Positions 51,644 to 61,200 of a stretch of 64,000 nucleotides of DNA are shown here, in pieces. Position numbers and translations under genes: made by a program. Under the pieces are notes generated by a model that saw only the letters and a program-made list of their open reading frames with translations, was not told the origin of the DNA and searched no databases. Every line of letters begins with the position of its first letter. Position 1 is the stretch's first letter. Source of the stretch: Methanococcoides sp. (lineage in GTDB: Archaea > Halobacteriota > Methanosarcinia > Methanosarcinales > Methanosarcinaceae); NCBI GenBank assembly GCA_021108275.1, contig JAIORD010000037.1, forward strand, positions 1 through 64,000, in the 5' to 3' direction.

Positions 51644-52399
51644 TCACATATCAGTGATCATACCATCAAGCATGTCACGTATCTCACGAACAGATTCTGA
51701 CAATATCCTGCCATTGTCATACTCATCAACAATTTTCTGAAGTTCAACGGGATCAAGCTTTTTCAGTTCGATCGCAAGCCCGGCCATATTTGCAAGCGCC
51801 CTGACGACATTATCAACAATGGTCACACTTGCGGTTCGGGATGTACGGGACATCGGATTCAGGTCTATGGCAATAACGGTCTTGCCCATATCAACAAGTT
51901 TCTGGCACCTGTCACCATCCTCAAGAGGTACAAGCACGACATCCGCCTTGTAAATGCCATCCGAGTCCACGATCGCTCTGCCATGTTCAAGGGAAAGCCT
52001 TGCATCCCCCTTTCCACCAAGCACCTCAGAAGCACCCTTTTGTTTAAGATGAGAGATTATACGCTCCACGCGTTCATCACTGCGGTGGAACAGATTAACT
52101 TCAAGCGGAGCATCAACCAGTTCAGAAAGCTCCACAAGGAACTCCGGCACAAGGGCCGCAGCATTTCCATTGACAGAAAGAATAGGACGCTCAGCAAGAA
52201 GCAGCATACAGACAGCTACTTTCTCTGCCAAAAAAGCAGAAGTGGTGGTTATCTCACCAACAAGATAATCGAAACACTCACCTCTGCCCTGTGCAACCAG
52301 TCCCTGCTGACTGGTAATTCCAATATCCACACCCTCGACTATCCGCTCCCTTGTCATAAGGGAAGCGTAGCGAGGGTGATCTTTAGGAATATCACTCAT
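51644..52399 (-). CDS. 4-phosphopantoate--beta-alanine ligase (phosphopantothenate synthetase)
   Basis: 251 residues from ATG 52399 (MSDIPKDHPRYASL). Archaea-specific CoA enzyme joining phosphopantoate to beta-alanine. ITSQQGLVAQGRGECFDYLV, ERPILSVNGNAAALVPE, LVPLEDGDRCQKLVDMGKTV and AIDLNPMSRTSRTASVTIVD are family hallmarks. Its substrate is made by the pantoate kinase encoded upstream in the same operon. Confidence 0.93.
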   Translation of the reverse strand: MSDIPKDHPRYASLMTRERIVEGVDIGITSQQGLVAQGRGECFDYLVGEITTTSAFLAEKVAVCMLLLAERPILSVNGNAAALVPEFLVELSELVDAPLEVNLFHRSDERVERIISHLKQKGASEVLGGKGDARLSLEHGRAIVDSDGIYKADVVLVPLEDGDRCQKLVDMGKTVIAIDLNPMSRTSRTASVTIVDNVVRALANMAGLAIELKKLDPVELQKIVDEYDNGRILSESVREIRDMLDGMITDM

Positions 52400-52413
52400 A
52401 CTTACCACAGATC

Positions 52414-53364
52414 TTACGCGGTAGCATCAAGGATAATTCCCTGATCAGAAGGCACTATCAAAGTCTGCACTTCCTGACTCTCAAGCATCTGGATGTACTT
52501 GTAGTTGATAAGCTTCGGGTTCTTTGAAAATTCTACATTGACCAGACGCAGAGCTTCGGCCTCACCTGTTGCCTGAACGATCGTAGCATTGGCAATACCA
52601 TTAGCTTCGATGATCCTTCTTTCAGCTTCGAGCTGCTCTTTCTGTTTCACGAAGATCATCCTCTGAGCATCCTGATCCGCCTGAAGCTTGGATTCAATAG
52701 CATCAGCGATCTTTGTTGGAAGTTGGACATTCCTGAGCAGAACTTCTTCAACGATTATACCATCGGCAACGAGAGCCTTTTCCATCTCCACCTGCATTTC
52801 AGTAGCTACAAGGTCCCTTTGCTCACCATATATGGCCATGGCAGTGTGACCGGAAACAACTTCTCTTATAACTGATTTGATAGTAGGTCTGATGATCTTC
52901 TGTGCATAAGCGGTACCAAGTTTTGTATGAACAACGCTTGCATCATCTGAAACAAGCCTGTACCTGACAGAGATATCAAGCCCAAGTGTCAAGCCCTCAT
53001 TAGTCAATGCATTTATCTGGTCATCTCCGACAACTTCGCCTTCTGCAGCTTTGGCGCTCATTGTGTACATCTCGCTCCTGACAGAATACTTTGTAACACT
53101 TACCCAGGGAGGTACAATATGCAAACCTTCACCAAGTTCATCCTCCATTACACCACCGAACTGACTGAACTTCACTCCGACCTGTCCTGCACCAACTGAA
53201 ACGAATATAGATCCGAACACTGCTGAAAAGATAAGCAATATCACAAGAACTATTGCACCACCACGAAGGATGTTTGCCACCATTGGAGGGATATTTATCT
53301 CCGGCATCTGTGGGTCTTTAGTACTTTTTGGGCCTTTGGGATCCCAATCATCTTCCATTACCAT
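52414..53364 (-). CDS. SPFH/prohibitin-family membrane protein (stomatin/HflC type)
   Basis: 316 residues. One N-terminal transmembrane helix (about 32-53; GGAIVLVILLIFSAVFGSIF), then an SPFH domain (GAGQVGVKFSQFGGVMEDEL, GEGLHIVPPWVSVTKYSV) and a helical region ending in EKALVADGIIVEEVLLRNV, QKEQLEAERRIIEANGIANA. It probably organises membrane microdomains or binds a protease. It lies within the CoA operon, 14 bp from the ligase gene, a notable but unexplained placement. Confidence 0.9.
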   Translation of the reverse strand: MVMEDDWDPKGPKSTKDPQMPEINIPPMVANILRGGAIVLVILLIFSAVFGSIFVSVGAGQVGVKFSQFGGVMEDELGEGLHIVPPWVSVTKYSVRSEMYTMSAKAAEGEVVGDDQINALTNEGLTLGLDISVRYRLVSDDASVVHTKLGTAYAQKIIRPTIKSVIREVVSGHTAMAIYGEQRDLVATEMQVEMEKALVADGIIVEEVLLRNVQLPTKIADAIESKLQADQDAQRMIFVKQKEQLEAERRIIEANGIANATIVQATGEAEALRLVNVEFSKNPKLINYKYIQMLESQEVQTLIVPSDQGIILDATA

Positions 53365-53461
53365 AATCTTTGCTCCTTTTTTATAAAATCAAACTGAATT
53401 CTAATATATACTGCGATAGTCGTTAGGTCTTCTTCAATGTTGCGTACAAAATGGCCTGAGA

Positions 53462-54343
53462 TCAAACATCCAAATGAAGGAGATTACAAGAACCAACATT
53501 GTAGGTAATGACATCACCGAACTCCTTAAGGGATAACATAACATCCCCCTTCGAAGCAGCTCCTGAAACCGCAAAAATAGTGTCCCCCAGCATTGCCTGT
53601 GAGGACATACCACCAATAGCACTCACAGCCTCGATGGCATCCAACAAGCAGTCACTGAAAAGCCCGCATCTTAATGTGAACTGTTTAGAGAGTTCCATGA
53701 AATTATCCAGCGTAGGCCTTGAAAGCAACGAAGTTAAAGCTTCCCTGCCGGCAGAATTAATCTCACGCATAATAACACTGTCCTCAAGAATAGAACCGGT
53801 GGAAAGTTCACCCAGCACAACACAGAATATCTCGAAAGGAGGGGATGGGACCCTGTCAAGCCTACCATAGGGAGGACAGCCCGCAGACAGGCGGATGGGA
53901 ATCCCACCCTGGGACTGCCCTTCAACATCACCCATCCCACTTCCATTCATGACCTCTGCAATATGAGCAGCCTCTAACAACTGATTGGAAGTAAGATCCA
54001 GAGAAAAGGCTTCGTTCAATGCATAGGCCACGCTCAACGCACCTGCAGCGGAAGCACCAAAACCACACCCGACCGGAATGGAGGAAGTGCAACTGACCTT
54101 GACCGGGAAATCAATTAATTGTTCCACAACTGCCCTCGTGGTCTCTGCTAAAACAGGGATACCATCAAGGATGATTTCCGTCCTATCCGCGCATTCAGAA
54201 ACGGTGGTCTCAATACCCCCATCAAGAACAAGACCACATCCCGTAGAACCTCTCTTTTGAGGCAGAGGGTCATCGTGGATCTCAAAAAAACCGGTAATAT
54301 GTCCCGGAGCAAAAGCCCTTCCAACAGGACCCTCAGTGGACAT
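53462..54343 (-). CDS. Pantoate kinase (archaeal GHMP kinase)
   Basis: 293 residues. PGHITGFFEIHDDPLPQKRG is characteristic of archaeal pantoate kinase, and SSIPVGCGFGASAAGALSVA is the GHMP phosphate-binding loop. It phosphorylates pantoate, replacing the bacterial PanK route. It overlaps coaBC by 11 bp. Confidence 0.93.
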   Translation of the reverse strand: MSTEGPVGRAFAPGHITGFFEIHDDPLPQKRGSTGCGLVLDGGIETTVSECADRTEIILDGIPVLAETTRAVVEQLIDFPVKVSCTSSIPVGCGFGASAAGALSVAYALNEAFSLDLTSNQLLEAAHIAEVMNGSGMGDVEGQSQGGIPIRLSAGCPPYGRLDRVPSPPFEIFCVVLGELSTGSILEDSVIMREINSAGREALTSLLSRPTLDNFMELSKQFTLRCGLFSDCLLDAIEAVSAIGGMSSQAMLGDTIFAVSGAASKGDVMLSLKEFGDVITYNVGSCNLLHLDV

Positions 54344-55577
54344 TTAATTCCCTTTTAGTCAACATGTATTCTATATTATCCGCCAATGCTCCAGCGATAA
54401 GTCTTTTGTTCCCACTGATATGAGTGATCTCACCATTCTCACCAGGTATTATGTAGACATCGTTCTCAATTGTACCCATGCCGCTGCTACCGACCTCATT
54501 GGCCACGACAATATCCAGATCCGCATCCTTCATCGAATCTTTTGCGCGGACAATGAGCTCATCTTCAGAAATGTATGCCTCTGCCTTGAACCCAATTACA
54601 GAGAGGTCCGGATAAGCATCACGTACCTCACGTATAAGTTTACGGGTGCTTCTGAACTTCAATGACAGATCACCACCAGACTTGATCTTATCATCCCTGG
54701 CATCAATGGTATAATCAGAGATCGCTGCCGCACTGATAAGCATATCATACCCGTACTCAAGTTCCTTTAATGTAGCATCCACCATCTGACCGGCATTCTC
54801 CACTAGTATCTCACTGATACCATCAAACTCGAGATTGCCCCTATGGACCACGGTAACATCTGCACCCCTTCGATAGAATTCCAGTGCGATCTCTCTGCCA
54901 GTGGCACCTGAAGAACGGTTGGTGATAATTCTGATAGGATCAATGGATTCTGCGGTCGCCCCACTCGTAATGAGCACTTTTTTACCGGAAAGGACACTAT
55001 CCCCAAGAACACGCTCCACAGCAAGTACTATCTGGTCGTTAGATGCGATCTTCGCGATACCCTCACTGAGATGAGGGCCAACAAATGAAATATCCCAGCT
55101 CTTCAACTTATCGATATTTTCAATCACTGCCGGATGTTCATACATGGAATTATGCATAGCAGGCACAACTATTACCGGAATACCGGAACCTATGGCAGTA
55201 GTTGCAAAAGTAGTTACAGGAGTGTCATCAACCCCAACTGCCATCTTACCAATAGTGTTAGCAGTTGCCGGTGCTATCAGTAGAAGATCAGCACAACCTT
55301 CAGCACCACAGAACTTAACATGTTCTACTTCGCCAGCAAGGTCAGTTATAACTTCGTTGCCTGTTGCATAGTGCAGCGCATCCTTATGGATTATGTGCTG
55401 TGCAGCCTCGCTCATCACGCCATAGACATCTGCACCATTTCGAATAAGTTCACGTGCAAGTTCTATGACCCTTACTGCACCTATACTGCCTGTTACTGCA
55501 AGAACTATCGTCTTTCCGGAAAGAGAGGCACTTTTCTGCCCCTTTATCCACATGGTAGGATGGCGTGAGGTATTCAT
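54333..55577 (-). CDS. coaBC: Bifunctional phosphopantothenoylcysteine synthetase/decarboxylase
   Basis: 414 residues. N-terminal flavin decarboxylase CoaC (LAVTGSIGAVRVIELARELI, PATANTIGKMAVGVDDTPVT, VVPAMHNSMYEHP) fused to CoaB (VLITSGATAESIDPIRIITN, NRSSGATGREIA, VIGFKAEA). Third and fourth steps of 4'-phosphopantetheine synthesis. First gene of the leftward CoA operon. A shorter start at 55553 is possible. Confidence 0.96.
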   Translation of the reverse strand: MNTSRHPTMWIKGQKSASLSGKTIVLAVTGSIGAVRVIELARELIRNGADVYGVMSEAAQHIIHKDALHYATGNEVITDLAGEVEHVKFCGAEGCADLLLIAPATANTIGKMAVGVDDTPVTTFATTAIGSGIPVIVVPAMHNSMYEHPAVIENIDKLKSWDISFVGPHLSEGIAKIASNDQIVLAVERVLGDSVLSGKKVLITSGATAESIDPIRIITNRSSGATGREIALEFYRRGADVTVVHRGNLEFDGISEILVENAGQMVDATLKELEYGYDMLISAAAISDYTIDARDDKIKSGGDLSLKFRSTRKLIREVRDAYPDLSVIGFKAEAYISEDELIVRAKDSMKDADLDIVVANEVGSSGMGTIENDVYIIPGENGEITHISGNKRLIAGALADNIEYMLTKRELNVH

Positions 55578-55663
55578 CAGACAGGATTTGTATCCTAGTA
55601 ATAAGTACCTTACTGAATGTTTTAAGGATATATGACAGATTTTTTATTTATGGAGAACTTAAC

Positions 55664-56683
55664 TTGAGTCAAATGGATGATAAGAAAAAAGTGGTGGAGA
55701 ACCTGAACTCCCTTTTCAGCCGGTATTCAGGAAAAGAGAAGTTGGAGAATGAGATAGAGAAGCTACAGTCACATCTACTTGAAATGGAGATAGACAAAAA
55801 GCGACTCGAAAAGAACGAAACCAACACTAAAAAGGCCATTGCTGCAAAACAGGAAGCTGAGCAGAAGCTGAATGAGGCTGATGTACGTATAGAAACACTT
55901 ACATACGAACTTGAAGAGCTCAGGAACAAAGGAACGAATGAGAACTCATTTTCCCTTATTGAAGAGATAGCACCATCGTCTTTCGACCCTTACATCGAAA
56001 GGTTAGCATCCATAACTTCAGGCAACGATTCGTTCATCACTGCTTACATGACATATGAACAGATGCAGGCCAACGAGATACAAGGAAAACTCGCAAAACA
56101 TCTCGACCAGGATACATTGCAGTTGGTCAAAAAGATAAATTCCAATACGGGATATGTGCTATTTTATGACAATATGAAGATGGTATGCGAGGTAATAGTA
56201 CCGCCCATACCCATAACAGAAAGCTCATTGGAGATAGCCGGTTCGTTCAATACAGGACCACTCACAAAGCTGTTGGAACAGGAAATGACCGTCTGTGTAC
56301 TTGCGACCCATGCAGGGGAATCGCTCATAGGAATAACATCAGATAAGACATTCTTTGATGAGGACATGGTCATAAGAAGCAGCGTCAAGGCAAAACACAC
56401 AAAAGGCGGATTTAGCCAGAGACGGTTTGAGAGGCTTCGGGATGAAGATATTGCACACCACGCAGATAAAGTAAGAAGTGCACTGAAAGATCTACTTGCA
56501 AGCTCGATGATCGACATCGATATGATGTTCCTCTGTGGCGATATTGTCCTTGCCGACCATATAGTGGATGGGATGAATATCGAGATACCGCTGATGGAAA
56601 GGAACATTGACGCAAGGATAGAAAAACATGACACTGGCAATATTCTGAGAAGCATATTTAGTTGCCGTCGTTATAGATTATGA
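55664..56683 (+). CDS. Vms1-like release factor family protein (VLRF1-type)
   Basis: About 339 residues from TTG 55664 (LSQMDDKKKVVENL), with GGAG eight bases before; ATG 55673 is the alternative. An N-terminal coiled coil (20-95) precedes an eRF1-like fold: SFITAYMTYEQM and VLATHAGESLIGI. The loop AKHTKGGFSQRRFERLRDED corresponds to the catalytic region of Vms1/ANKZF1 and VLRF1 proteins, in which a GGQ-like loop hydrolyses peptidyl-tRNA on stalled large subunits. The archaeal version probably works in ribosome rescue (inference from the motif). Translationally coupled (ATGA) to the next gene. Confidence 0.75.
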   Translation: MSQMDDKKKVVENLNSLFSRYSGKEKLENEIEKLQSHLLEMEIDKKRLEKNETNTKKAIAAKQEAEQKLNEADVRIETLTYELEELRNKGTNENSFSLIEEIAPSSFDPYIERLASITSGNDSFITAYMTYEQMQANEIQGKLAKHLDQDTLQLVKKINSNTGYVLFYDNMKMVCEVIVPPIPITESSLEIAGSFNTGPLTKLLEQEMTVCVLATHAGESLIGITSDKTFFDEDMVIRSSVKAKHTKGGFSQRRFERLRDEDIAHHADKVRSALKDLLASSMIDIDMMFLCGDIVLADHIVDGMNIEIPLMERNIDARIEKHDTGNILRSIFSCRRYRL

Positions 56684-57468
56684 GAGATGGTCACATGATA
56701 GAGCCAGAAGAACTCGAAGGGATCGTAGGTGCCCTTGGTGCAGCAACTCATGAAGAAGTGATCAATGTTGTGAAAGAGCTTGCCTATGAAAGGGATGAAG
56801 ATGAGCCTTTGCATGAAGAAATTGAGAAGATGTGTGAAAAGGCTGTTTTAGAACATCTTCTTGAGACCATCACTTCAGAAGAACTAATTGAAGAATGTGA
56901 CAAAAGTGAAGAGGACGTGGAGTTCTATATCCTTGGGCCTAATGCATTTCCTGAGTATCCGTTCGAACTCAGCGAAGTATTAGATATACTGAAACTTGAC
57001 AAGCGCGAAATTGATTCGGAAAAGCTCATTCAGAGATATTCCGAAAGGCTAAAAGCAAGACTCTCAGAACTCAGGCACAATATAGACAGATATTCGAAAA
57101 ATGTGGAAAAGGACAGGGAATTCTATATCCTTGGACCGAATCCATTTCCTGAACATCCATTCGAACTCAGCGAAGTAATAGCCATACTGAAACCGGACAG
57201 GTGCGAAGTTTATTCGGAAAAGCTCACGCGAAAGAATTCCGAAAGACTAAAAGCAAGGTTCACGAAACTCAAGCACAATATAGACAAATGTTCAGAGAAT
57301 GTGGAAGGTAGTCTGGACATTCCGACACTTGAACGTCAATACAGCGAGCTTCTGAATGTTTACTACGATTATGATTCATGGCTCGAAGGCGGTATTGCAG
57401 ATATGGAGAACGATATATTAGCTCTTAGCAAACAGATCGATTCCCTTGGTACAGCACAAGATATTTGA
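56680..57468 (+). CDS. Repeat-containing acidic helical protein, unknown function
   Basis: 262 residues (ATG 56680; another ATG at 56695 has no better site). The stop/start overlap ATGA ties it to the VLRF1-like gene. An acidic N-terminal region (EEVINVVKELAYERDEDEPL) is followed by two 66-residue repeats beginning EFYILGPN(A/P)FPE(Y/H)PFELSEV and ending in a Lys/Arg-rich helix, then a coiled-coil end. No family recognised. The next gene, rlmE, follows 30 bp later. Confidence 0.75.
   Translation: MRDGHMIEPEELEGIVGALGAATHEEVINVVKELAYERDEDEPLHEEIEKMCEKAVLEHLLETITSEELIEECDKSEEDVEFYILGPNAFPEYPFELSEVLDILKLDKREIDSEKLIQRYSERLKARLSELRHNIDRYSKNVEKDREFYILGPNPFPEHPFELSEVIAILKPDRCEVYSEKLTRKNSERLKARFTKLKHNIDKCSENVEGSLDIPTLERQYSELLNVYYDYDSWLEGGIADMENDILALSKQIDSLGTAQDI
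56920..57306 (+). repeat. Two 189-bp tandem coding repeats (198-bp period)
   Basis: Positions 56920-57108 and 57118-57306 code for the duplicated ILGPN.FPE.PFELSEV units. Conservation at the DNA level is high, including TTCTATATCCTTGG and CGAACTCAGCGAAGTA blocks, so the duplication is recent or under gene conversion. Confidence 0.85.
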
Positions 57469-57498
57469 TGTTTGCATGCGATGAGAGGTCAGATAGAC

Positions 57499-58302
57499 AT
57501 GGCAAGGGATAGAAGAGATACCTATTATTGGAGAGCAAAGGATGAAGGCTACCGCTCAAGGGCAGCCTACAAGCTTTTCCAGATCAATGAAAAACATGAA
57601 GTGATCAAAGAAGGCGATACTATCGTGGACCTGGGTGCCGCCCCAGGAGGATGGTTGGAAGTCGCCAAGAAGATCTCCGGCGGAAAGATAGTAGGAGTTG
57701 ACCTTCGCCGCATAAAGGAGATTGAAGGCGTGGAGACCATCAAAGGGGATATCACATCTGATGAAACGATCAAAAAGATAATAGAAATGGTAGGTGAAGG
57801 AGGCGCTGATGTAGTTATATGTGATGCTGCACCAAACCTTTCAGGTAACTGGAGCCTTGACCATGCACGTTCCATCGACCTTACCACATCTGCCCTTGAA
57901 TGTGCAAAGAAGATCCTTAAACCAAAGGGACATTTTATTGTGAAAGTATTTCAGGGTGATATGTTCAAAGAGTATATGGACAAAGTCCGCGAAAGTTTCA
58001 CGTTCACCCGTGCGTTCTCACCAAAAGCCTCGAGGCAAGAGAGTGCAGAGATCTATGTCATCGGTAAGAAATTGCTAACAGCACCCTTGAAGATCGATGA
58101 CAAGTTCGATGTCACTATCAAAAAGATAGGATCTAAAGGAAATGGTATAGCCTTTGTTGAAGACTTTGTCGTTTTTATGCAGGACGAAGTTAAAAAAGGA
58201 GAGAACGTCCGTATAAAGATAGTAGACGTTAAACCGGAATTTGCTTTTGCAATTGTCATTGGACGTTATGATGAAGAGTTAAAAGAAAATAATGAAGAAT
58301 AA
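57499..58302 (+). CDS. rlmE: rRNA 2'-O-methyltransferase RlmE (FtsJ) with TRAM domain
   Basis: 267 residues from ATG 57499 (MARDRRDTYYWRAKDEGYRS), with GAGAGGTC seven bases upstream; the frame opens at 57472. SAM motif VDLGAAPGGWLEVAKKI and the K-D-K-E methyltransferase residues (SRAAYKL, CDAAPN, FIVKVFQGD, KASRQESAE). A C-terminal TRAM RNA-binding domain (about 200-260; KIDDKFDVTIKKIGSKGNGI) is typical of archaea. Methylates the A-loop uridine of 23S rRNA. Confidence 0.93.
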   Translation: MARDRRDTYYWRAKDEGYRSRAAYKLFQINEKHEVIKEGDTIVDLGAAPGGWLEVAKKISGGKIVGVDLRRIKEIEGVETIKGDITSDETIKKIIEMVGEGGADVVICDAAPNLSGNWSLDHARSIDLTTSALECAKKILKPKGHFIVKVFQGDMFKEYMDKVRESFTFTRAFSPKASRQESAEIYVIGKKLLTAPLKIDDKFDVTIKKIGSKGNGIAFVEDFVVFMQDEVKKGENVRIKIVDVKPEFAFAIVIGRYDEELKENNEE

Positions 58303-58313
58303 GGTGATATCCT

Positions 58314-58604
58314 TCAGCGATCCTGAAGGGTTTCCACTTCTTCAACAAGGAGCGAGCCGGCAGCGACCTCATCTATGCTGTGAATGACCGCTCCAAGTTT
58401 TTCGATCTCCTGTTTTATCACTTCATATTCAATACCATCACCTTCAATGGTGATCTTGATGTTCTCTGTTCTCTGGTCAACCTCATACAGACCGATGTTC
58501 ACACCCGTAACACCATCAACACCACTCAACTTTCCAGCCAGTTCGATAGTAGAGGGATGATGGGGTTTCAATACATCCAGAACCAATCTTCGAATTCTTG
58601 TCAA
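58314..58604 (-). CDS. DUF211 family protein
   Basis: About 96 residues from TTG 58604 ([20 protein letters not shown]); a TTG at 58622 is another option. [32 protein letters not shown] and [20 protein letters not shown] cover the family. Ferredoxin-like fold proteins of unknown function in archaea. Convergent with rlmE. Confidence 0.88.
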   Translation of the reverse strand: MTRIRRLVLDVLKPHHPSTIELAGKLSGVDGVTGVNIGLYEVDQRTENIKITIEGDGIEYEVIKQEIEKLGAVIHSIDEVAAGSLLVEEVETLQDR

Positions 58605-58813
58605 TTTGTTCAGCCTTCCCAAAAACTTCAGGTCAATTCGGAGAGTAATAGAAATATAGATAATTATCTGATAATTAACAATTTAAGTTTTGTCAGCAAA
58701 CCTTATATAAACATTGATAAGAATACTGTTCGTACACAAACGATTAATGTGAACAGGACATTAAAAACAAAAATTAATTCATAATTTATACAATACCAAT
58801 CTCAGGTGAGTAC

Positions 58814-59452
58814 ATGATCGACCTACACACACACACCGTTTTCAGTGACGGAGAACTTATTCCAAGTGAACTTGTACGAAGAGCTGTTACTTTTGGATAC
58901 AGAGGTATCGGGCTTACAGACCATGCTGATCTTACCAACGTGGAACACATCCTCTCATGCATCAAGAAAGCAAAATACATGGAAGAGGTCATGGACATCA
59001 GAATAATCCCCGGAGTTGAGATAACACACGTACACCCTGACAAGATAGCGTCCCTTGCAAAGATGGCAAGGGAACTTGGAGCAGAGATAGTTGTCGTTCA
59101 CGGAGAGAGCCCAGTGGAACCTGTTGCACCTGGTACGAACGCTGCAGCAATTGCCTGTGAGGATGTTGATATTCTTGCACACCCTGGTTTCATAACCGAA
59201 GAAGAAGCACAGATGGCTGCCGACAATGGGACCTGCCTCGAGATAACCGCAAGGAACGGTCACAACAGAACGAACGGACACGTTGCAAGGCTCGGAACAG
59301 AAGTTGGTGCGACCATGGTAGTCAATACGGACACCCACAGTCCGGAAAATCTCATCACAAAAGAGACTGCACTCAAGATAGCCATGGGTGCAGGACTAAC
59401 TGAGTCACAGGCAAAGAAAGTACTTGAGAACTCTGTGCGTTTTATCGAGTAA
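58814..59452 (+). CDS. PHP-domain phosphoesterase (histidinol-phosphatase type)
   Basis: 212 residues. Metal motifs IDLHTHTVFSDGE, GLTDHADLTN, IIPGVEITHVHP, IVVVHGESPVEPVAPGTN, DILAHPGFI and VVNTDTHSPENL. Probably hydrolyses a phosphate ester such as histidinol phosphate; methanogen relatives are annotated this way but not proven. AGGTGAG precedes the ATG. Confidence 0.88.
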   Translation: MIDLHTHTVFSDGELIPSELVRRAVTFGYRGIGLTDHADLTNVEHILSCIKKAKYMEEVMDIRIIPGVEITHVHPDKIASLAKMARELGAEIVVVHGESPVEPVAPGTNAAAIACEDVDILAHPGFITEEEAQMAADNGTCLEITARNGHNRTNGHVARLGTEVGATMVVNTDTHSPENLITKETALKIAMGAGLTESQAKKVLENSVRFIE

Positions 59453-59460
59453 AACGGTTT

Positions 59461-60063
59461 TTAAAAATGGCTGAGGGTGTATTTGCCCTCACCCTCTACG
59501 AACACAAGTTCAAATACGAATTCTCCTGAGATCGGACCTTCGAGCACGACACCCTTGTCATGACCTAAAGCAGAGCCGTCATCATCAATGACCCAAACAT
59601 CTCCGCCATTGGAGATCCCTTTCCTGAACTCTATCGTGTCACCATCGATATGAACACGTGTTTTGAAACCTTCGGAATAGCTACAAAGAATGTTATTATT
59701 TTCCACAGCCCATTCCGTATTCGTCAGATTACCATCCATATCCGGATCGGGATCGACACCGAATGAGACATAATCCACATGTTCTGGCAATGAAAGGTCA
59801 AGGACACCCATACTGCCTTCAACATCATTACTTGAGATGTCCCTGGCATATCCATTCTGAATAGATGATATCCCAAGTGCAACATCCTCGAGTTGTTTGT
59901 CCACGTGAGCATCATCGACCACAGGAGAAATGTTGTTCCACGAAAACGCGGTCATCAGGATTATCATGCTTGCAATTGAGAGATAGAACACCATCTTCAA
60001 TGGTATAGTGTCAACACCCCGAGTGTCAGCTAAGAACCGTTGAAGAGAGTTCATATCATCCAC
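59461..60063 (-). CDS. Membrane-anchored extracellular protein, unknown
   Basis: 200 residues. RGVDTIPLKMVFYLSIASMIILMTAF-type N-terminus: a basic stretch then one membrane helix at about 22-42, resembling archaeal pilin-like leaders but without a clear prepilin cleavage motif. The extracellular part (FGVDPDPDMDGNLTNTEWAV, GNDGGDVWVIDDDGSALG-like) is acidic and beta-rich. No family recognised. It ends convergently with the PHP gene. Confidence 0.7.
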   Translation of the reverse strand: MDDMNSLQRFLADTRGVDTIPLKMVFYLSIASMIILMTAFSWNNISPVVDDAHVDKQLEDVALGISSIQNGYARDISSNDVEGSMGVLDLSLPEHVDYVSFGVDPDPDMDGNLTNTEWAVENNNILCSYSEGFKTRVHIDGDTIEFRKGISNGGDVWVIDDDGSALGHDKGVVLEGPISGEFVFELVFVEGEGKYTLSHF

Positions 60064-60086
60064 CTAACAATTGCAGTATCTTGTGT

Positions 60087-60632
60087 TCAGTCAAGCCAGG
60101 CGAAGAACTTATCCAGTGCATTTCGGCGATGTGACATTTTATTTTTCACCTCGGTACCAAGCTCACCGAATGTCTTTCCATTATATTCGAAGATAGGATC
60201 GTATCCAAATCCCCCACTTCCACGCTCTTCGTAGGCGATCTCACCTTCGACAGTGCCAGTAAAGGTTACAGGTTCTCCCCCGGGTTCGCAATAGCCGATG
60301 ACCGACTTAAAAACAGCGCTCCGGTCAGACTCATCTTCCATGAGCTTTAAGATCCTCTGGTTACCAAGATTTTCTTCCACGAATGCGGAATAAGGACCCG
60401 GAAAGCCATTCAGTGCGTTGATGAAAAGACCCGAATCATCCACCATCACAGGATGTTTTAACTTTTCAGCACAGTATTTTGCACCATATGCAGCTATAGG
60501 TTCAAGTTCATCTTCCTGAAGTTCAGGATATCCATCCTTATTCTGTATAAGTTCAATATCCTTGGCTGCAAGTATCTCTTTTGCCTCACCGAATTTACCT
60601 TTATTTCCTGTCACAAATACCATTTCACGCAT
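60087..60632 (-). CDS. rdgB: XTP/dITP pyrophosphatase (RdgB/HAM1)
   Basis: 181 residues from ATG 60632 (MREMVFVTGNKGKFGEA); GAGGGGTC is the ribosome site, and the open frame to 60689 lies inside bud32. VTGNKGKFGEAKEIL, PVMVDDSGLFINALNGFPGP, GGFGYDPIFEYNGKTFGEL and SHRNALDKFF are family motifs. Removes deaminated purine nucleotides. It overlaps bud32 by 8 bp. Confidence 0.95.
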   Translation of the reverse strand: MREMVFVTGNKGKFGEAKEILAAKDIELIQNKDGYPELQEDELEPIAAYGAKYCAEKLKHPVMVDDSGLFINALNGFPGPYSAFVEENLGNQRILKLMEDESDRSAVFKSVIGYCEPGGEPVTFTGTVEGEIAYEERGSGGFGYDPIFEYNGKTFGELGTEVKNKMSHRRNALDKFFAWLD

Positions 60633-61200
60633 AACGACCCCTCTTTTCAATCTCTTTAACTCTATCAAGCACTTCATCCGCCATATCAAGGGTTATCCTG
60701 TAACCACGACTGAAGGCTTTTATCAATTCTTCATGATCCTTATGTGTGCTCTCAAGTGTCTGGAACAGAACATGGATATCAACACCTCTCGACTCCACCG
60801 AACCATCCACATATGCAAGCCCGAAATCGATCAGGTAGATACGATCATCACTGTAGATCATATTGGAAGTTGTCAGATCACCATGGATTATACCACCACT
60901 GTGAAGCCTTCCGATAAGCTTGCCCATAAGCTTACACATCGTTTCATCAATAACATATTTTACAGGCTTGCCATCGATATATTCCATTTCGATGGTAAAA
61001 TCATAAATATCATGTATTATAGGTGTGGCCACCCCACAACGCCTTGCATCTGACATCAACCGGGCTTCTGCACGCGTCCTTTCCTTGCGTATCCTCTCGT
61101 CCAGTTCCGCAACCCGGTATCTTTTAGGGATTCGGTCCTTGATGACATAACCGTCTTTAAGGGAAACCACCGCTTCAGCCCCGCTTTGAAGATACATCAC
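60625..61200 (-). CDS. bud32: KEOPS kinase/ATPase Bud32
   Basis: 191 residues. RIO-like kinase: GAEAVVSLKDGYVIKDRIPK (Lys motif), IIHGDLTTSNMIY (catalytic loop) and YLIDFGLAYVDGSVESRGVD (DFG). Part of the tRNA t6A-forming KEOPS complex. In several archaea fused to Kae1; here split but with a 4-bp overlap with kae1. Confidence 0.95.
   Translation of the reverse strand: MMYLQSGAEAVVSLKDGYVIKDRIPKRYRVAELDERIRKERTRAEARLMSDARRCGVATPIIHDIYDFTIEMEYIDGKPVKYVIDETMCKLMGKLIGRLHSGGIIHGDLTTSNMIYSDDRIYLIDFGLAYVDGSVESRGVDIHVLFQTLESTHKDHEELIKAFSRGYRITLDMADEVLDRVKEIEKRGRYA

Noticed and set aside
60562-61053. 163-residue plus-strand frame over bud32
   Set aside because: Antisense to the KEOPS kinase with full catalytic motifs.
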